64,000 nt of DNA from Avrilella dinanensis (GTDB lineage Bacteria; Bacteroidota; Bacteroidia; Flavobacteriales; Flavobacteriaceae), in contig NZ_NIPO01000001.1 of assembly GCF_002807015.1 (NCBI RefSeq), forward strand, positions 484,889 through 548,888. Direction: 5' to 3'. Below the pieces are notes generated by a model that had not been told where the DNA came from, made no database searches, and saw only the letters and a program-made list of their open reading frames with translations. How positions within the stretch are numbered: position 1 is the first letter of the stretch; every line of letters begins with the position of its first letter. Made by a program: the position numbers and the translations under genes. Shown in pieces: positions 1-8,336 of this stretch.

Positions 1-1056
1 CAGGAAGAACAGCATAATGAAGGCTACCAATACAACGGCTATTCCTAAATCGACCATTACGTGATTAGCTGAACTAATTGTATAATCAGTAGAATCCGAC
101 GCAATAGTAACTTTTACATTCTGTGCTTGGTAATCTTTCTGAATGGTCTCGATTGTTTTTTTCACCATATCAGAAACTGATACTGCATTGGCGTCAGATT
201 GTTTAAACACCTGCATTAATATCGTATTTTCCTGGTCGATACGGGCAATTTTTTCAATGTCTTTGATTCCATCCTGCACATCGGCAATATCGCTCAATCT
301 AATCTGGGCTCCGCTTGGTGTTGTAATCGGTAAATTACGCATTTGTTCTAATGAGGTGAATTTACCCGAAAGGCGAATTGTTGTCTGGTTATTCTGTGTT
401 TTAATATTACCTGTAGGGAAATCCATATTGGAGGCTGCGATGAGTTGTTGAACCTGGCTAATGGTCAATCCATAACCGGCTAACCTTTCCGGATTAACAC
501 TCACTTGTATTTCTCGCTCCTCACCACCAATCAAATCCACTTTTGCAACTCCGTTAACTCGAGAGAAAATCGGTTGGATTTTTTGGTCTAATAAGTCGTA
601 TAATTCTTTTTCGGTAAGGTTTGATGTTACCGAAAGGTTCATAATCGGTACATCGTCCAAAGAGAATTTGTCGAGTGATGGTGTTTCTACATCGTCTGGC
701 AAATCGTTTACGACAGCATTGATTTTCCGTTGGGCATCAGTCAACAGGAAATTGACATCTGCACCTGTATTGAGCGTAATCATTACCACCGAAACACTTT
801 CCATTGATTTGGATTCGATTTTCTTCACGTTTTCAAGCGATGAAACTGCATCCTCAATTACTTTGGTTACTGAAGTTTCTACTTCAGAAGGGGCCGCTCC
901 CGGATAAACCGTTTGTACAGTAATCACGTTTATGTCAAATTTAGGTATAAGTTCATAGCCCAAACTGAAATAAGACGCTATCCCTCCCAGGAGCATCAAC
1001 GCAAACATTACGATGATAACACTAGGTCTTTTTATAGATATTTCTGATATTTTCAT
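1..1056 (-). CDS. RND-family multidrug efflux permease (partial, C-terminal part lies outside the window)
   Basis: This is the first 352 codons of an inner-membrane resistance-nodulation-division transporter, which exports drugs or other toxic compounds by proton antiport in a tripartite envelope pump. It starts at ATG (1054-1056) with MKISEISIKRPSV, the usual opening of HAE1/AcrB-type pumps. A first membrane helix follows (about residues 13-32). A long periplasmic porter domain then runs with the family phrase YPGAAPSEVE near residue 50. The fragment ends inside the second membrane helix at the window edge. It is the last visible gene of the TetR-TolC-adaptor-RND operon. The 72-bp gap to the adaptor gene holds degenerate repeats. 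The family is certain, the substrate unknown. Confidence 0.95.
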   Translation of the reverse strand, partial: MKISEISIKRPSVIIVMFALMLLGGIASYFSLGYELIPKFDINVITVQTVYPGAAPSEVETSVTKVIEDAVSSLENVKKIESKSMESVSVVMITLNTGADVNFLLTDAQRKINAVVNDLPDDVETPSLDKFSLDDVPIMNLSVTSNLTEKELYDLLDQKIQPIFSRVNGVAKVDLIGGEEREIQVSVNPERLAGYGLTISQVQQLIAASNMDFPTGNIKTQNNQTTIRLSGKFTSLEQMRNLPITTPSGAQIRLSDIADVQDGIKDIEKIARIDQENTILMQVFKQSDANAVSVSDMVKKTIETIQKDYQAQNVKVTIASDSTDYTISSANHVMVDLGIAVVLVAFIMLFFL

Positions 1057-1060
1057 TGAT

Positions 1061-1124
1061 ATTTGGCTTTAGGCAATAAGCTTTAGGCGATAAGCTAAAT
1101 ACTTATGGCTTACAGCTTAAAGCA
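1061..1124. repeat. Degenerate GGCTTTAGGC/AATAAGC-type spacer repeat
   Basis: The spacer between the adaptor and RND genes is built from related words such as GGCTTTAGGC, AATAAGC, GATAAGC and ATGGCTTACAGC in both orientations. A similar word set fills the spacer upstream of the 5S gene near the right end (63905-63990). It does not encode a recognisable product. It may be a spreading intergenic repeat or fold in the operon mRNA. Confidence 0.55.
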
Positions 1125-1128
1125 ATTT

Positions 1129-2187
1129 TTATTTAATGATTTCTACGGCAGCACCGTCGGTAAGATTAATTTGTCCGGAAACAATTACTTCAGCTCCTTT
1201 TTCAAGCCCGGAAACAATCTCAACATACTCGCCGAATGTTCTTCCGGAAACTACTTTAGTTAAAACTGCTTTACCATCTTTGTGGACAAAAATTTGGTTA
1301 GAACTTACACTTCCTACAAACGCAGCACGCGGAACCAATAAAACATTCGTCATCTGGCTGTCACCAAAATAGGCATTTCCATACATTCCGGCTTTCAGCT
1401 CATTAGATGAAGTGTTCGCAATTTCCAATTCAACTGGGAAATTCAAACTTGCATCAGCTTTTGGTGCAATGAAAGATATTTTTCCGGTAAATTCTGTTTC
1501 AGCCAAAACGGGTGATTTTACCATCACAGATTGTCCTATTTTCAAAGTACCTACATTTTTTTCATCTACATTAACTTTTAATTTTAATGTAGAAACGTTT
1601 ACCACTTCAAATAATTCCATTCCCGGGTTTACATACGATCCCGGTTCAATATTTCTCTTGTTTACAATACCGGAAAAAGACGCTTTAACATTGACATCGC
1701 CTGCTGAAATTTGTGCACTGCGAAGATTGTTTTTAGCGTTTTCCATCTGTAATTTAACCTGGTCTAACTGTTGTTTGGTTACACCACCTGTTGCATAAGC
1801 ACTTTCAAAACGGGCAACTTCTGCTTCTGCATTGTTATAAACCGCCTGAGCGTTGGCAACATTTACGTTTTGCTGGTCGGCTTTGATAACTGCCAAAGTT
1901 TGACCTGCACTTACGCGTGAACCTTCATCAACCAAAACACGAGTAACCAATCCCGGAGTTTCTGCAGAAATTTTCACTTCCTGTTTCGGGGCAAATGTTC
2001 CGTTGGCGATGTACTGACCGTTAATTTCTCTAAAGTCAGCGGTTGCGGTACGCACAGCAACAAAACTGTTTTTTTGTGCTACAACGTCAGTTTGTGCTTT
2101 GTTTTCGGCTTTATGTTTGTTCAACATATACATAATTCCGGCTAATGCAGCCACGATAAATATGCCTGATATAATTATTTTTTTCAT
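1129..2187 (-). CDS. RND efflux periplasmic adaptor (membrane fusion protein)
   Basis: A 352-residue adaptor that bridges the inner-membrane RND pump and the outer-membrane TolC-type channel. It has an N-terminal membrane anchor or signal (residues 4-20). A lipoyl/barrel-sandwich half follows with GLVTRVLVDEGSRVSAGQTLAVI (abridged motif, about residues 82-105). Next comes a short helical hairpin rich in Ala/Asn/Gln (about 112-160), the second lipoyl half with SGIVNKRNIEPGSYVNPG, and the beta-barrel and membrane-proximal domains ending in GLEKGAEVIVSGQINLTDG. The gene starts 10 bp after the TolC stop, so it is co-transcribed with it. The HlyD/AcrA family assignment is firm. Confidence 0.95.
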   Translation of the reverse strand: MKKIIISGIFIVAALAGIMYMLNKHKAENKAQTDVVAQKNSFVAVRTATADFREINGQYIANGTFAPKQEVKISAETPGLVTRVLVDEGSRVSAGQTLAVIKADQQNVNVANAQAVYNNAEAEVARFESAYATGGVTKQQLDQVKLQMENAKNNLRSAQISAGDVNVKASFSGIVNKRNIEPGSYVNPGMELFEVVNVSTLKLKVNVDEKNVGTLKIGQSVMVKSPVLAETEFTGKISFIAPKADASLNFPVELEIANTSSNELKAGMYGNAYFGDSQMTNVLLVPRAAFVGSVSSNQIFVHKDGKAVLTKVVSGRTFGEYVEIVSGLEKGAEVIVSGQINLTDGAAVEIIK

Positions 2188-2197
2188 AATTTGATTT

Positions 2198-3520
2198 TTA
2201 TTCTTCGGTTAATGTTTGTAATTCTCCTTTTGCTTTAATTAATTGTATTTCCGCTAATTTATAGTCTAATAACGCATTGGTCTGATTGTTTTGTGCGTCG
2301 GCATACGATGTTTCTGCATCTAATAAATCGGTTAATGAAGCCAGACCGACTTTATAATTGTTTTCTACATTGTCCAATACTTCTTTGGCTAAATTCACAT
2401 TCTCGTTTTGCGTGTTAAGACTAATTAAAGAATTATTTAACTGAGTAACGGCATTGCGTAAATCTAAATCTAATGCTAATCGGGTATCACGTTTGTCGGC
2501 TTCCAATTTGTCAATTTGGATCTGTGCTTGTCGTGTTTTTGCACGAACCACACCACCATTAAAAATCGGAATTCTAAGACTAACCCCAACTGAAGCATAA
2601 TCAGACCAATAAGCTCCCGGATAGGATTGAAACCACGGAAATTCATCTCCGATTCCTAAGTAACCATAGTTAGCATTCAGGCTTAAACTTGGTAGTCCTT
2701 GTGCTTCTGTGGCTTTTTTATTCAAAGCCAATAACTCGCTTTGTTTTTCCAACAATTGAATTTCGGTTCTGTTTTCGATATTGATATTTTCATCAACCAA
2801 AACATGATGTGTTACTTCAAATGTATTCTCTGGCAATGCAATCGGGGTGCTGATGTCCATTCCGATTAAATATTTCAATGCATTTTCTTGTAACTCCAAC
2901 GCATTAATCAACTGCTGACGAGAGCTATGCAAATTATTTAATGTAACATTGGTTCTGTCCAAATCTATTTTTTTGGCTAATCCATTATCAAACAAGCTGC
3001 TAATAACATCACGTACTCTTGTTGTGTTATCAATAGTTCTGTTAATGGTTTTGAGCTGCGATTTGGTTTTATACACTTCATAGTAGCTATTCGCCACCTT
3101 TTCAACAACCTGCTCTTCGGTGAGTTGTGCATTTATCATATAAAACTCACGTGTTGTCTTAGCTGCTTTCAATCCCGTAAACACGGCCTGATTGAACAAT
3201 TGCTGGTTAAGAGATACTACTGCTGTTGATTGCCAAGGTCTTCCCATTGCAATTACCATGCTTTCTCCCATAAAATCCATTGCGGTTTCCTGAAGAATAG
3301 CATTGTAGGTCAACCCTCCATCAATATTGATTTGTGGTAAAGCACTTGCACGAACTTCCTGTATCTGGTACTCGCTGTTTTCAACGTCCAGACGGGCTTT
3401 GACCGCTTCGTTCTTATTTTGCAAAGCATAATTAACTGCTTCGCTCAAAGTCAAGGTGTTTTGTGCCTGCATTGTTATGGCAAACAAAGCGACTGTCAAA
3501 ACATAAGTGAACTTTTTCAT
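2198..3520 (-). CDS. TolC-family outer-membrane efflux channel
   Basis: A 440-residue outer-membrane factor forming the exit duct of the RND pump. A signal peptide is seen (MKKFTYVLTVALFAITMQAQ), followed by LTLSEAVNYALQNK, the standard start of an OEP repeat. Two OEP halves of coiled helices are present. The second ends with the typical ENNYKVGLASLTDLLDAE segment (near residues 385-402). The gene lies 13 bp after the TetR gene and 10 bp before the adaptor gene, so it belongs to the same operon. Confidence 0.95.
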   Translation of the reverse strand: MKKFTYVLTVALFAITMQAQNTLTLSEAVNYALQNKNEAVKARLDVENSEYQIQEVRASALPQINIDGGLTYNAILQETAMDFMGESMVIAMGRPWQSTAVVSLNQQLFNQAVFTGLKAAKTTREFYMINAQLTEEQVVEKVANSYYEVYKTKSQLKTINRTIDNTTRVRDVISSLFDNGLAKKIDLDRTNVTLNNLHSSRQQLINALELQENALKYLIGMDISTPIALPENTFEVTHHVLVDENINIENRTEIQLLEKQSELLALNKKATEAQGLPSLSLNANYGYLGIGDEFPWFQSYPGAYWSDYASVGVSLRIPIFNGGVVRAKTRQAQIQIDKLEADKRDTRLALDLDLRNAVTQLNNSLISLNTQNENVNLAKEVLDNVENNYKVGLASLTDLLDAETSYADAQNNQTNALLDYKLAEIQLIKAKGELQTLTEE

Positions 3521-3533
3521 TGATTAGATTTAT

Positions 3534-4142
3534 TTATTTGGTTTTGTTTAATAATTGTTCTAAAACTTTTAATCCCTTAGGGGTTACGATACCCCGCAAA
3601 TGATATTCGGTAAATTTGAATTCCAAATCATCAATAGACTGAGTATTTTTGTTTATAAATTCTTCATTTTTGAAAAACGAAGTCGTTGCTGAGAAAAACG
3701 CTTGTGCGATAAATTCAATGTCAATTTCTTTGCGGTATAACCCTTGTTCCACGCCTTCTCGTAAATTTCTCAAAATCGTAAAATCCAGATCTTCATATCG
3801 TCGTTTTTCTATGCGTTCCGACAGCCTTGGATAGTATTTTTTAAACTGGAAAATTGTTGCCGGATTAACATTATGCCCCAGCAATTCTTTGATACAGTTT
3901 TTCATTTCAAAATGTTCGTGAATCGGTGTTTCACATTTACCAACAATACACTTCATTTTATTCATCGATGAATCATAAACATAATCCACAGTCGATTTAA
4001 TCAATTCTTTTTTTGATGGAAAATGCTGATAAATTGTTTTTTTTGAAATCCCTAGTTCCATCGCAATATCATCCATCGTAACTGCCTTAAAGCCTTTGTC
4101 AATAAATAATTCAATTGATTTTTTTAATATTGTCTCTTTCAT
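3534..4142 (-). CDS. TetR/AcrR-family repressor of the efflux operon
   Basis: A 202-residue one-component repressor and first gene of the efflux operon. The N-terminal TetR helix-turn-helix is clear (residues 3-50: IELFIDKGFKAVTMDDIA followed by LGISKKTIYQHFPSKKEL). The C-terminal half is the variable ligand-binding domain. A perfect 9-bp inverted repeat overlaps the gene's own promoter (4175-4202), so autorepression released by a pump substrate is the natural model. That model is inferred from the layout and TetR-family practice, not shown here. Confidence 0.92.
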   Translation of the reverse strand: MKETILKKSIELFIDKGFKAVTMDDIAMELGISKKTIYQHFPSKKELIKSTVDYVYDSSMNKMKCIVGKCETPIHEHFEMKNCIKELLGHNVNPATIFQFKKYYPRLSERIEKRRYEDLDFTILRNLREGVEQGLYRKEIDIEFIAQAFFSATTSFFKNEEFINKNTQSIDDLEFKFTEYHLRGIVTPKGLKVLEQLLNKTK

Positions 4143-4162
4143 TTCTTCAAAAAATTTCGAGG

Positions 4163-4202
4163 CAAAATTACAACGGAAACTTTAAATACCAAAAAAGTTT
4201 CC
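4163..4202 (-). promoter_or_regulatory. Promoter and TetR operator of the efflux operon
   Basis: On the minus strand TTG (4190-4192) lies 19 bp from TAATTTTG (4163-4170), a good Bacteroidota -33/-7 promoter. The inverted repeat GGAAACTTT-N10-AAAGTTTCC (4175-4202, 9 perfect bp per arm) covers the -33 element and most of the spacer. That is the expected position for a repressor site, and the adjacent TetR gene is the obvious ligand. Confidence 0.8.
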
Positions 4203-4242
4203 AAAGTTTTTTAAAAAATTATTTTACTGTTAAAAATTAGTT

Positions 4243-4250
4243 TACATTTG
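4243..4250 (+). promoter_or_regulatory. -7-like element upstream of the polyprenyl synthase gene
   Basis: TACATTTG matches the TAnnTTTG consensus 22 bp before the start codon. No well-placed TTG is seen upstream, so only the -7 half is supported. Confidence 0.45.
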
Positions 4251-4272
4251 CAGTAATAATAAGTGTCCATTT

Positions 4273-5247
4273 ATGAATACCATTTCAGACTACAAATCTA
4301 TTATTGCCGATTATATTGAATCCATCGAAATTGACAAAAAGCCCGACGAGCTGTATCAACCAATTCGGTATATATTAAGTTTGGGCGGAAAACAAATCAG
4401 ACCGGTGCTTACGCTTTTTGCTGCCGAAATATTCGGTGCAGCACATCAAAAGGCAATTTATGCCGCTACAGCCATCGAACTGTTTCACAATTTTTCACTG
4501 ATTCATGATGATATTATGGACGAAGCTCCATTAAGACGCGGAAAAGAAACGGTACATCACAGATGGGATACCAATACCGGGATTTTATCCGGCGATGCGA
4601 TGTTGATTTTGGCCTATCAATATTTTGAAAACTACGAACCTTTCATTTTCAGGGAATTAGCAAAATTATTCAGCAAAACCGCTTTACAAGTTTGTGAAGG
4701 ACAGCAATTAGATATCAATTTTGAAACCAGAAATGATGTTTCGATTGATGAATATATTCAGATGATTGATTATAAAACCGCGGTATTGGTTGGTGCAGCT
4801 TTGGAAATGGGTGCTATCGTTGCGGAAGCTTCCAGCAAAAACCGACAAGACATCTATGATTTTGGCAGATATTTAGGTATCGCTTTTCAGTTGCAAGATG
4901 ATTATTTGGACGCTTTTGGTGATACAGAAACTTTCGGAAAGCAGGTTGGTGGTGATATTTTGGAAAATAAAAAAACTTTCTTGTATCTGAAAGCGATGAA
5001 AAAAGGCAACAACGATGAACAAAAAGAATTGACAGAATGGTTTTCAACTACAGCCAACAACGGCGAAGAAAAAATTAAGCAAGTCAAGCTTATCTTCGAA
5101 AACACCAAAGCTACAGAAGACATACAAACTGAAATCAGAAAATATACCGACAAAGCTATCGACATATTGGACAAGTTGGCTATCTCTGATAATTACAAAA
5201 AAGAACTCCGGGATTTCTCACTTGAACTAATGAACAGAACAGTATAA
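4273..5247 (+). CDS. Polyprenyl diphosphate synthase (trans-isoprenyl diphosphate synthase)
   Basis: A 324-residue cytosolic enzyme that condenses isopentenyl diphosphate onto an allylic primer to build the chain for menaquinone or undecaprenyl-type lipids. It has the GGKQIRP substrate motif (about residues 38-44), the first aspartate-rich motif in LIHDDIMD (residues 77-84) followed by RRG, and the second in LQDDYLDAFGD (about 202-212). Bulky residues before the first motif suggest a long-chain product, but chain length cannot be read reliably. It is transcribed alone, divergent from the efflux operon, and ends in a strong hairpin terminator. Confidence 0.92.
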   Translation: MNTISDYKSIIADYIESIEIDKKPDELYQPIRYILSLGGKQIRPVLTLFAAEIFGAAHQKAIYAATAIELFHNFSLIHDDIMDEAPLRRGKETVHHRWDTNTGILSGDAMLILAYQYFENYEPFIFRELAKLFSKTALQVCEGQQLDINFETRNDVSIDEYIQMIDYKTAVLVGAALEMGAIVAEASSKNRQDIYDFGRYLGIAFQLQDDYLDAFGDTETFGKQVGGDILENKKTFLYLKAMKKGNNDEQKELTEWFSTTANNGEEKIKQVKLIFENTKATEDIQTEIRKYTDKAIDILDKLAISDNYKKELRDFSLELMNRTV

Positions 5248-5276
5248 AAAAAACGAGCGTAATGCTCGTTTTTTTG
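5248..5276 (+). terminator. Intrinsic terminator after the polyprenyl synthase gene
   Basis: AAAACGAGC and GCTCGTTTT form a 9-bp stem around a 5-base loop, followed by a T-run. The A-run on the other side lets it also serve the convergent porin gene. Confidence 0.9.
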
Positions 5277-5293
5277 TTTTAATAATACGATTA

Positions 5294-6532
5294 TTATATT
5301 CCAATTTCTATCTGAAAACGCACATACCAGTTATTTTGGGTAGTTCCGTCCTGGAATTTTAATTTATCTAAAGTAAATTCTGTTTGAATTTTGAAAGCGT
5401 GCTCCCAAATATATTTAGTTAAACCAATGCTATATTGATTTTGGTTTGGCATATTGGCCTGAAACAATTCATCTTTCATTTTTTGTGTTGAGAAACGACC
5501 AATTACTTCATAATCCTTTGGAAAAATATAACTCAGCTGGTAGTCCATACCATGACCTGCATAAACCATAGCCTGACTATAATTACCACTTTCGTCAATT
5601 CCTTCCGTAATCGGATTCGAAGCATCTCTTTGCATATAAGCAACCATTCCTGCCCAGCCGTTATATTTCAGAATAGCATCAAACATCATAGATTTCAGTG
5701 TAGTTGGCTCGTACAAAGCTGTTCCTAAAGTTCCTTGTGAACTCATACTTTTATTGTTTTGGTGATACACCCCCGAAAGCATCAGTTTTGGTGTAGCTTC
5801 GCGTTTAACATCTCCTTCAAAATATTCTCCTCCTTTAGTAAAAACACCAAATGGGTAAAGTTCTACTTTTCCGGTCAAAGCAACATTGTTGTTTTTCCCG
5901 CTCCAGTTTCTGCCTTTTCCGCTACTAATAGCTGTTTTTATGTTCCATGAAAATTTATCCTGAAATTCATTCATATAATACGCTTGAACGCCAAAATCAC
6001 GATCTATGTTAAATCGAGCATTATTAATTGACCGATCGGTCATTTGCAAAGCACCTGAAGAGTTAACTCGCTGACGGTTGCCGGGTAGCTTAGTTTGCCC
6101 GAAAATGAAAGCCCATTTTTCGTTTGGGCTATACCCTACTGTTGCATCTCTGATAATATTGATATTCTGACCATCTTTCAGGGCTCCACCAACATCGCCC
6201 GGACTGAAAGATAGCTGTAATGCGTATTGAAATTTTGGGTTTCCGACATATCCGTCCAAACGCAAACGCAATCTCCTGATTTGTGCCTCATATTCTGAAT
6301 CCTGATTGTCATCTTCATAATCATAATAAGTAATACGGTTTTGCATTCTAAAACGAATATTCAGCTGAAACAAGCTGTCTGCCGAGGTCATTCCCAATCC
6401 TTTACCATAATTGTAATAAGGCAGGGCAGATAATTTGAACTCTTCATCATATTGCAACTCTTTACCTGTTTTTTCCTGCGACCAAACCAACGCAGGTAAT
6501 GATAACAACACGAATAATAATACTTTTTTCAT
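5294..6532 (-). CDS. OprO/OprP-type phosphate-selective porin family protein
   Basis: A 412-residue outer-membrane beta-barrel. The signal peptide is MKKVLLFVLLSLPALVWSQ. The mature part carries alternating aromatic strands, including RFRMQNRITYYDYEDD near the start, RRLRLRLDGYVGNPKFQYALQLSF (abridged, about residues 90-110), and a final strand ending in RFQIEIGI. Family members pass anions such as phosphate or polyphosphate, but in Bacteroidota the substrate is usually unknown. The gene is single and divergent from prmA, with a good promoter on its side of the shared spacer. Confidence 0.85.
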   Translation of the reverse strand: MKKVLLFVLLSLPALVWSQEKTGKELQYDEEFKLSALPYYNYGKGLGMTSADSLFQLNIRFRMQNRITYYDYEDDNQDSEYEAQIRRLRLRLDGYVGNPKFQYALQLSFSPGDVGGALKDGQNINIIRDATVGYSPNEKWAFIFGQTKLPGNRQRVNSSGALQMTDRSINNARFNIDRDFGVQAYYMNEFQDKFSWNIKTAISSGKGRNWSGKNNNVALTGKVELYPFGVFTKGGEYFEGDVKREATPKLMLSGVYHQNNKSMSSQGTLGTALYEPTTLKSMMFDAILKYNGWAGMVAYMQRDASNPITEGIDESGNYSQAMVYAGHGMDYQLSYIFPKDYEVIGRFSTQKMKDELFQANMPNQNQYSIGLTKYIWEHAFKIQTEFTLDKLKFQDGTTQNNWYVRFQIEIGI

Positions 6533-6551
6533 ACTAAGTTAATATTTGCCG

Positions 6552-6579
6552 CAAATCTATTCTTATCTTTGCATGTCAA
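6552..6579 (-). promoter_or_regulatory. Promoter of the porin gene
   Basis: Minus-strand TTG (6577-6579) is spaced 17 bp from TAGATTTG (6552-6559), about 20 bp upstream of the porin ATG. Confidence 0.75.
6564..6571 (+). promoter_or_regulatory. -7 element of the prmA promoter, interleaved with the porin promoter
   Basis: TATCTTTG matches TAnnTTTG on the plus strand and lies inside the spacer of the divergent porin promoter, so the two promoters probably compete for polymerase. The nearest upstream TTG is 15 bp away, slightly short. Confidence 0.55.
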
Positions 6580-6617
6580 TACATTTTTAATGTTACCAAA
6601 TCATTAAGCTATTGTAA

Positions 6618-7457
6618 ATGGAATATCAATACACCGCCTACCGGTTTAACGTCAGTCCGAAACAGCCTGGAACAGATATATTGCTGGCAGAATTAAGCGA
6701 AAAAGAATTTGAAAGTTTTGAAGAAACTGAAACAGGTCTTATCGCTTATATCCAATCTCAATTTGACCATGCTCAGATTTTAGATGACGTGCAGGTTATG
6801 CAATCATCAGAATTTGAAATTGATTATACTTCTGAAACAATCACTCAGGTTAACTGGAATGAGGAATGGGAAAAAAACTTTTCGCCGATTGACGTGGACG
6901 GAATCTGTTATGTGAGAGCTCCTTTTCACAGCCCAAAAAATGCTGAATATGAGATTGTTATTGAGCCTAAAATGAGCTTTGGCACCGGTCATCATGAAAC
7001 GACTTATCTGATGATGAAGTACTTGCTGAAATTAAATATCAAAGACAAATCCGTTTTGGATATGGGTTGTGGAACAGCTATTCTGGCAATTTTGGCGATG
7101 ATGAGAGGTGCAAAAGAAGCCGACGCTGTTGATATTGATCGTTGGTGCTATGAAAATTCATTAGAAAATATTCAGAAAAACAACATCCGGAACATCACTG
7201 TACTTGAAGGCGATGCCAGTGTATTAACCACCGAGCCGAAATATGATTTGGTCATTGCGAATATCAACCGGAATATTTTATTGGCAGATATGAAGAAATA
7301 TGTCCAAACGATGAAACCAAATTCAGACATACTTTTCAGTGGATTTTATACCGAAGATATTGCTGCTATAAAGTCAGAAGCAGAAGTCAATGGCTTGATT
7401 TTTGTAGATAATATGGAGAAAAATAATTGGGTTGCTTTACACTTTCAAAAAAAATAA
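6618..7457 (+). CDS. prmA: Ribosomal protein L11 methyltransferase
   Basis: A 279-residue SAM-dependent enzyme that methylates ribosomal protein L11 lysines and its N-terminus in the cytosol. The N-terminal part is the substrate-recognition domain. The methyltransferase fold begins with GTGHHETTYLMM (about residues 121-132), then the SAM-binding glycine motif VLDMGCGTAILA (145-156), the acidic VDIDRW, and DLVIANINRNIL (about 212-223), the family NPPY-equivalent. It lies 4 bp before clpS and is probably co-transcribed with it. Confidence 0.95.
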   Translation: MEYQYTAYRFNVSPKQPGTDILLAELSEKEFESFEETETGLIAYIQSQFDHAQILDDVQVMQSSEFEIDYTSETITQVNWNEEWEKNFSPIDVDGICYVRAPFHSPKNAEYEIVIEPKMSFGTGHHETTYLMMKYLLKLNIKDKSVLDMGCGTAILAILAMMRGAKEADAVDIDRWCYENSLENIQKNNIRNITVLEGDASVLTTEPKYDLVIANINRNILLADMKKYVQTMKPNSDILFSGFYTEDIAAIKSEAEVNGLIFVDNMEKNNWVALHFQKK

Positions 7458-7461
7458 AGAG

Positions 7462-7737
7462 ATGAGCACAATAGAAAAAACAAGAGAAGAAGTCGCCATA
7501 GAAGAATTGCTTACCGACCATAAAGAGCTGATTCTTTTCAACGATGATGTAAATACTTTTGACCACGTTATCGACACGTTGATTCGCATTTGCCAACATG
7601 ACCTCATTCAGGCAGAACAATGTGCCATGCTGGTGCATTACAAAGGAAAATGTGGCGTAAAAACAGGTTCGTTTGATGAGTTGGAACCTATGTGTACCGG
7701 ATTACTTGATGCCGGATTGAGTGCAGAAATACAATAA
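7462..7737 (+). CDS. clpS: ATP-dependent Clp protease adaptor ClpS
   Basis: A 91-residue adaptor that binds N-degron substrates and the ClpA/ClpC N-domain. The start chosen is ATG at 7462 (MSTIEKTREEVAIEE), just after the prmA stop. An in-frame TTG 30 bp upstream lies inside prmA and is less likely. The core motif LILFNDDVNTFDHVID and the HYKGKCGVKTGSFDEL segment, with the substrate-pocket residues, are present. The unstructured acidic N-terminus is typical. Confidence 0.95.
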   Translation: MSTIEKTREEVAIEELLTDHKELILFNDDVNTFDHVIDTLIRICQHDLIQAEQCAMLVHYKGKCGVKTGSFDELEPMCTGLLDAGLSAEIQ

Positions 7738-7779
7738 ACACCGCCCCATAAAAATATGATTTTGAACTAAACCTCAACA

Positions 7780-8253
7780 TCACTCATGATGATAAGGTTC
7801 ATTACGTAAAATCGTATAGCCTCTGTAGAGTTGCTCTATAAAAAATAACCGAACCATCTGGTGCGAAAATGTCATAGAAGACAATGAGATTTTTCCGTTG
7901 GCTTTGGCATATACTTCATCAGAAAAACCATAAGGACCACCTATCACAAAAAACAAATTTTTAATTCCGCTGTTCATTCGTTTTTGTAAAAAATCGGCAA
8001 ACTGTGTGCTGGAAAAACTCTTACCTTTTTCATCGAGTAAAATCAGCCAATCGCTCGGCGAAACCTTTGATAAAATCAAACTTCCCTCCTTCTCTTTCTG
8101 CTGAATGACACTCAGGTTTTTGGCATTTTTTATATCCGGAATAATCTCAACATCAAACTTTACATAAAATGATACCCTTTTTACATATTCTTCAATAAGT
8201 GCCTGCAGGTTTTTATCATCTGTTTTCCCTACCACCAATAACTTGATATTCAT
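7780..8253 (-). CDS. rlmH: 23S rRNA (pseudouridine-1915 N3)-methyltransferase
   Basis: A 157-residue SPOUT-family methyltransferase that modifies pseudouridine 1915 in helix 69 of 23S rRNA on assembled 70S ribosomes. It opens with MNIKLLVVGKTDDKNL. The SAM-binding trefoil knot carries LLDEKGKSFSSTQFA and FVIGGPYGFS. The C-terminus ends in the family signature EQLYRGYTILRNEPYHHE. Length matches the family. It is convergent with clpS and separated from acs by a terminator hairpin. Confidence 0.97.
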   Translation of the reverse strand: MNIKLLVVGKTDDKNLQALIEEYVKRVSFYVKFDVEIIPDIKNAKNLSVIQQKEKEGSLILSKVSPSDWLILLDEKGKSFSSTQFADFLQKRMNSGIKNLFFVIGGPYGFSDEVYAKANGKISLSSMTFSHQMVRLFFIEQLYRGYTILRNEPYHHE

Positions 8254-8274
8254 TTATTTACATTTTCTTTATAA

Positions 8275-8315
8275 TAAAAACTGTATATTGTATCACCGCG
8301 AATACAATATACAGT
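8275..8315 (-). terminator. Intrinsic terminator of acs
   Basis: A perfect 14-bp inverted repeat (8280-8293 and 8302-8315) has an 8-base GC-rich loop. On the minus strand it is followed by a five-base T-run, just downstream of the acs stop. Confidence 0.85.
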
Positions 8316-8336
8316 CATAAAGTTCATATTATACGA

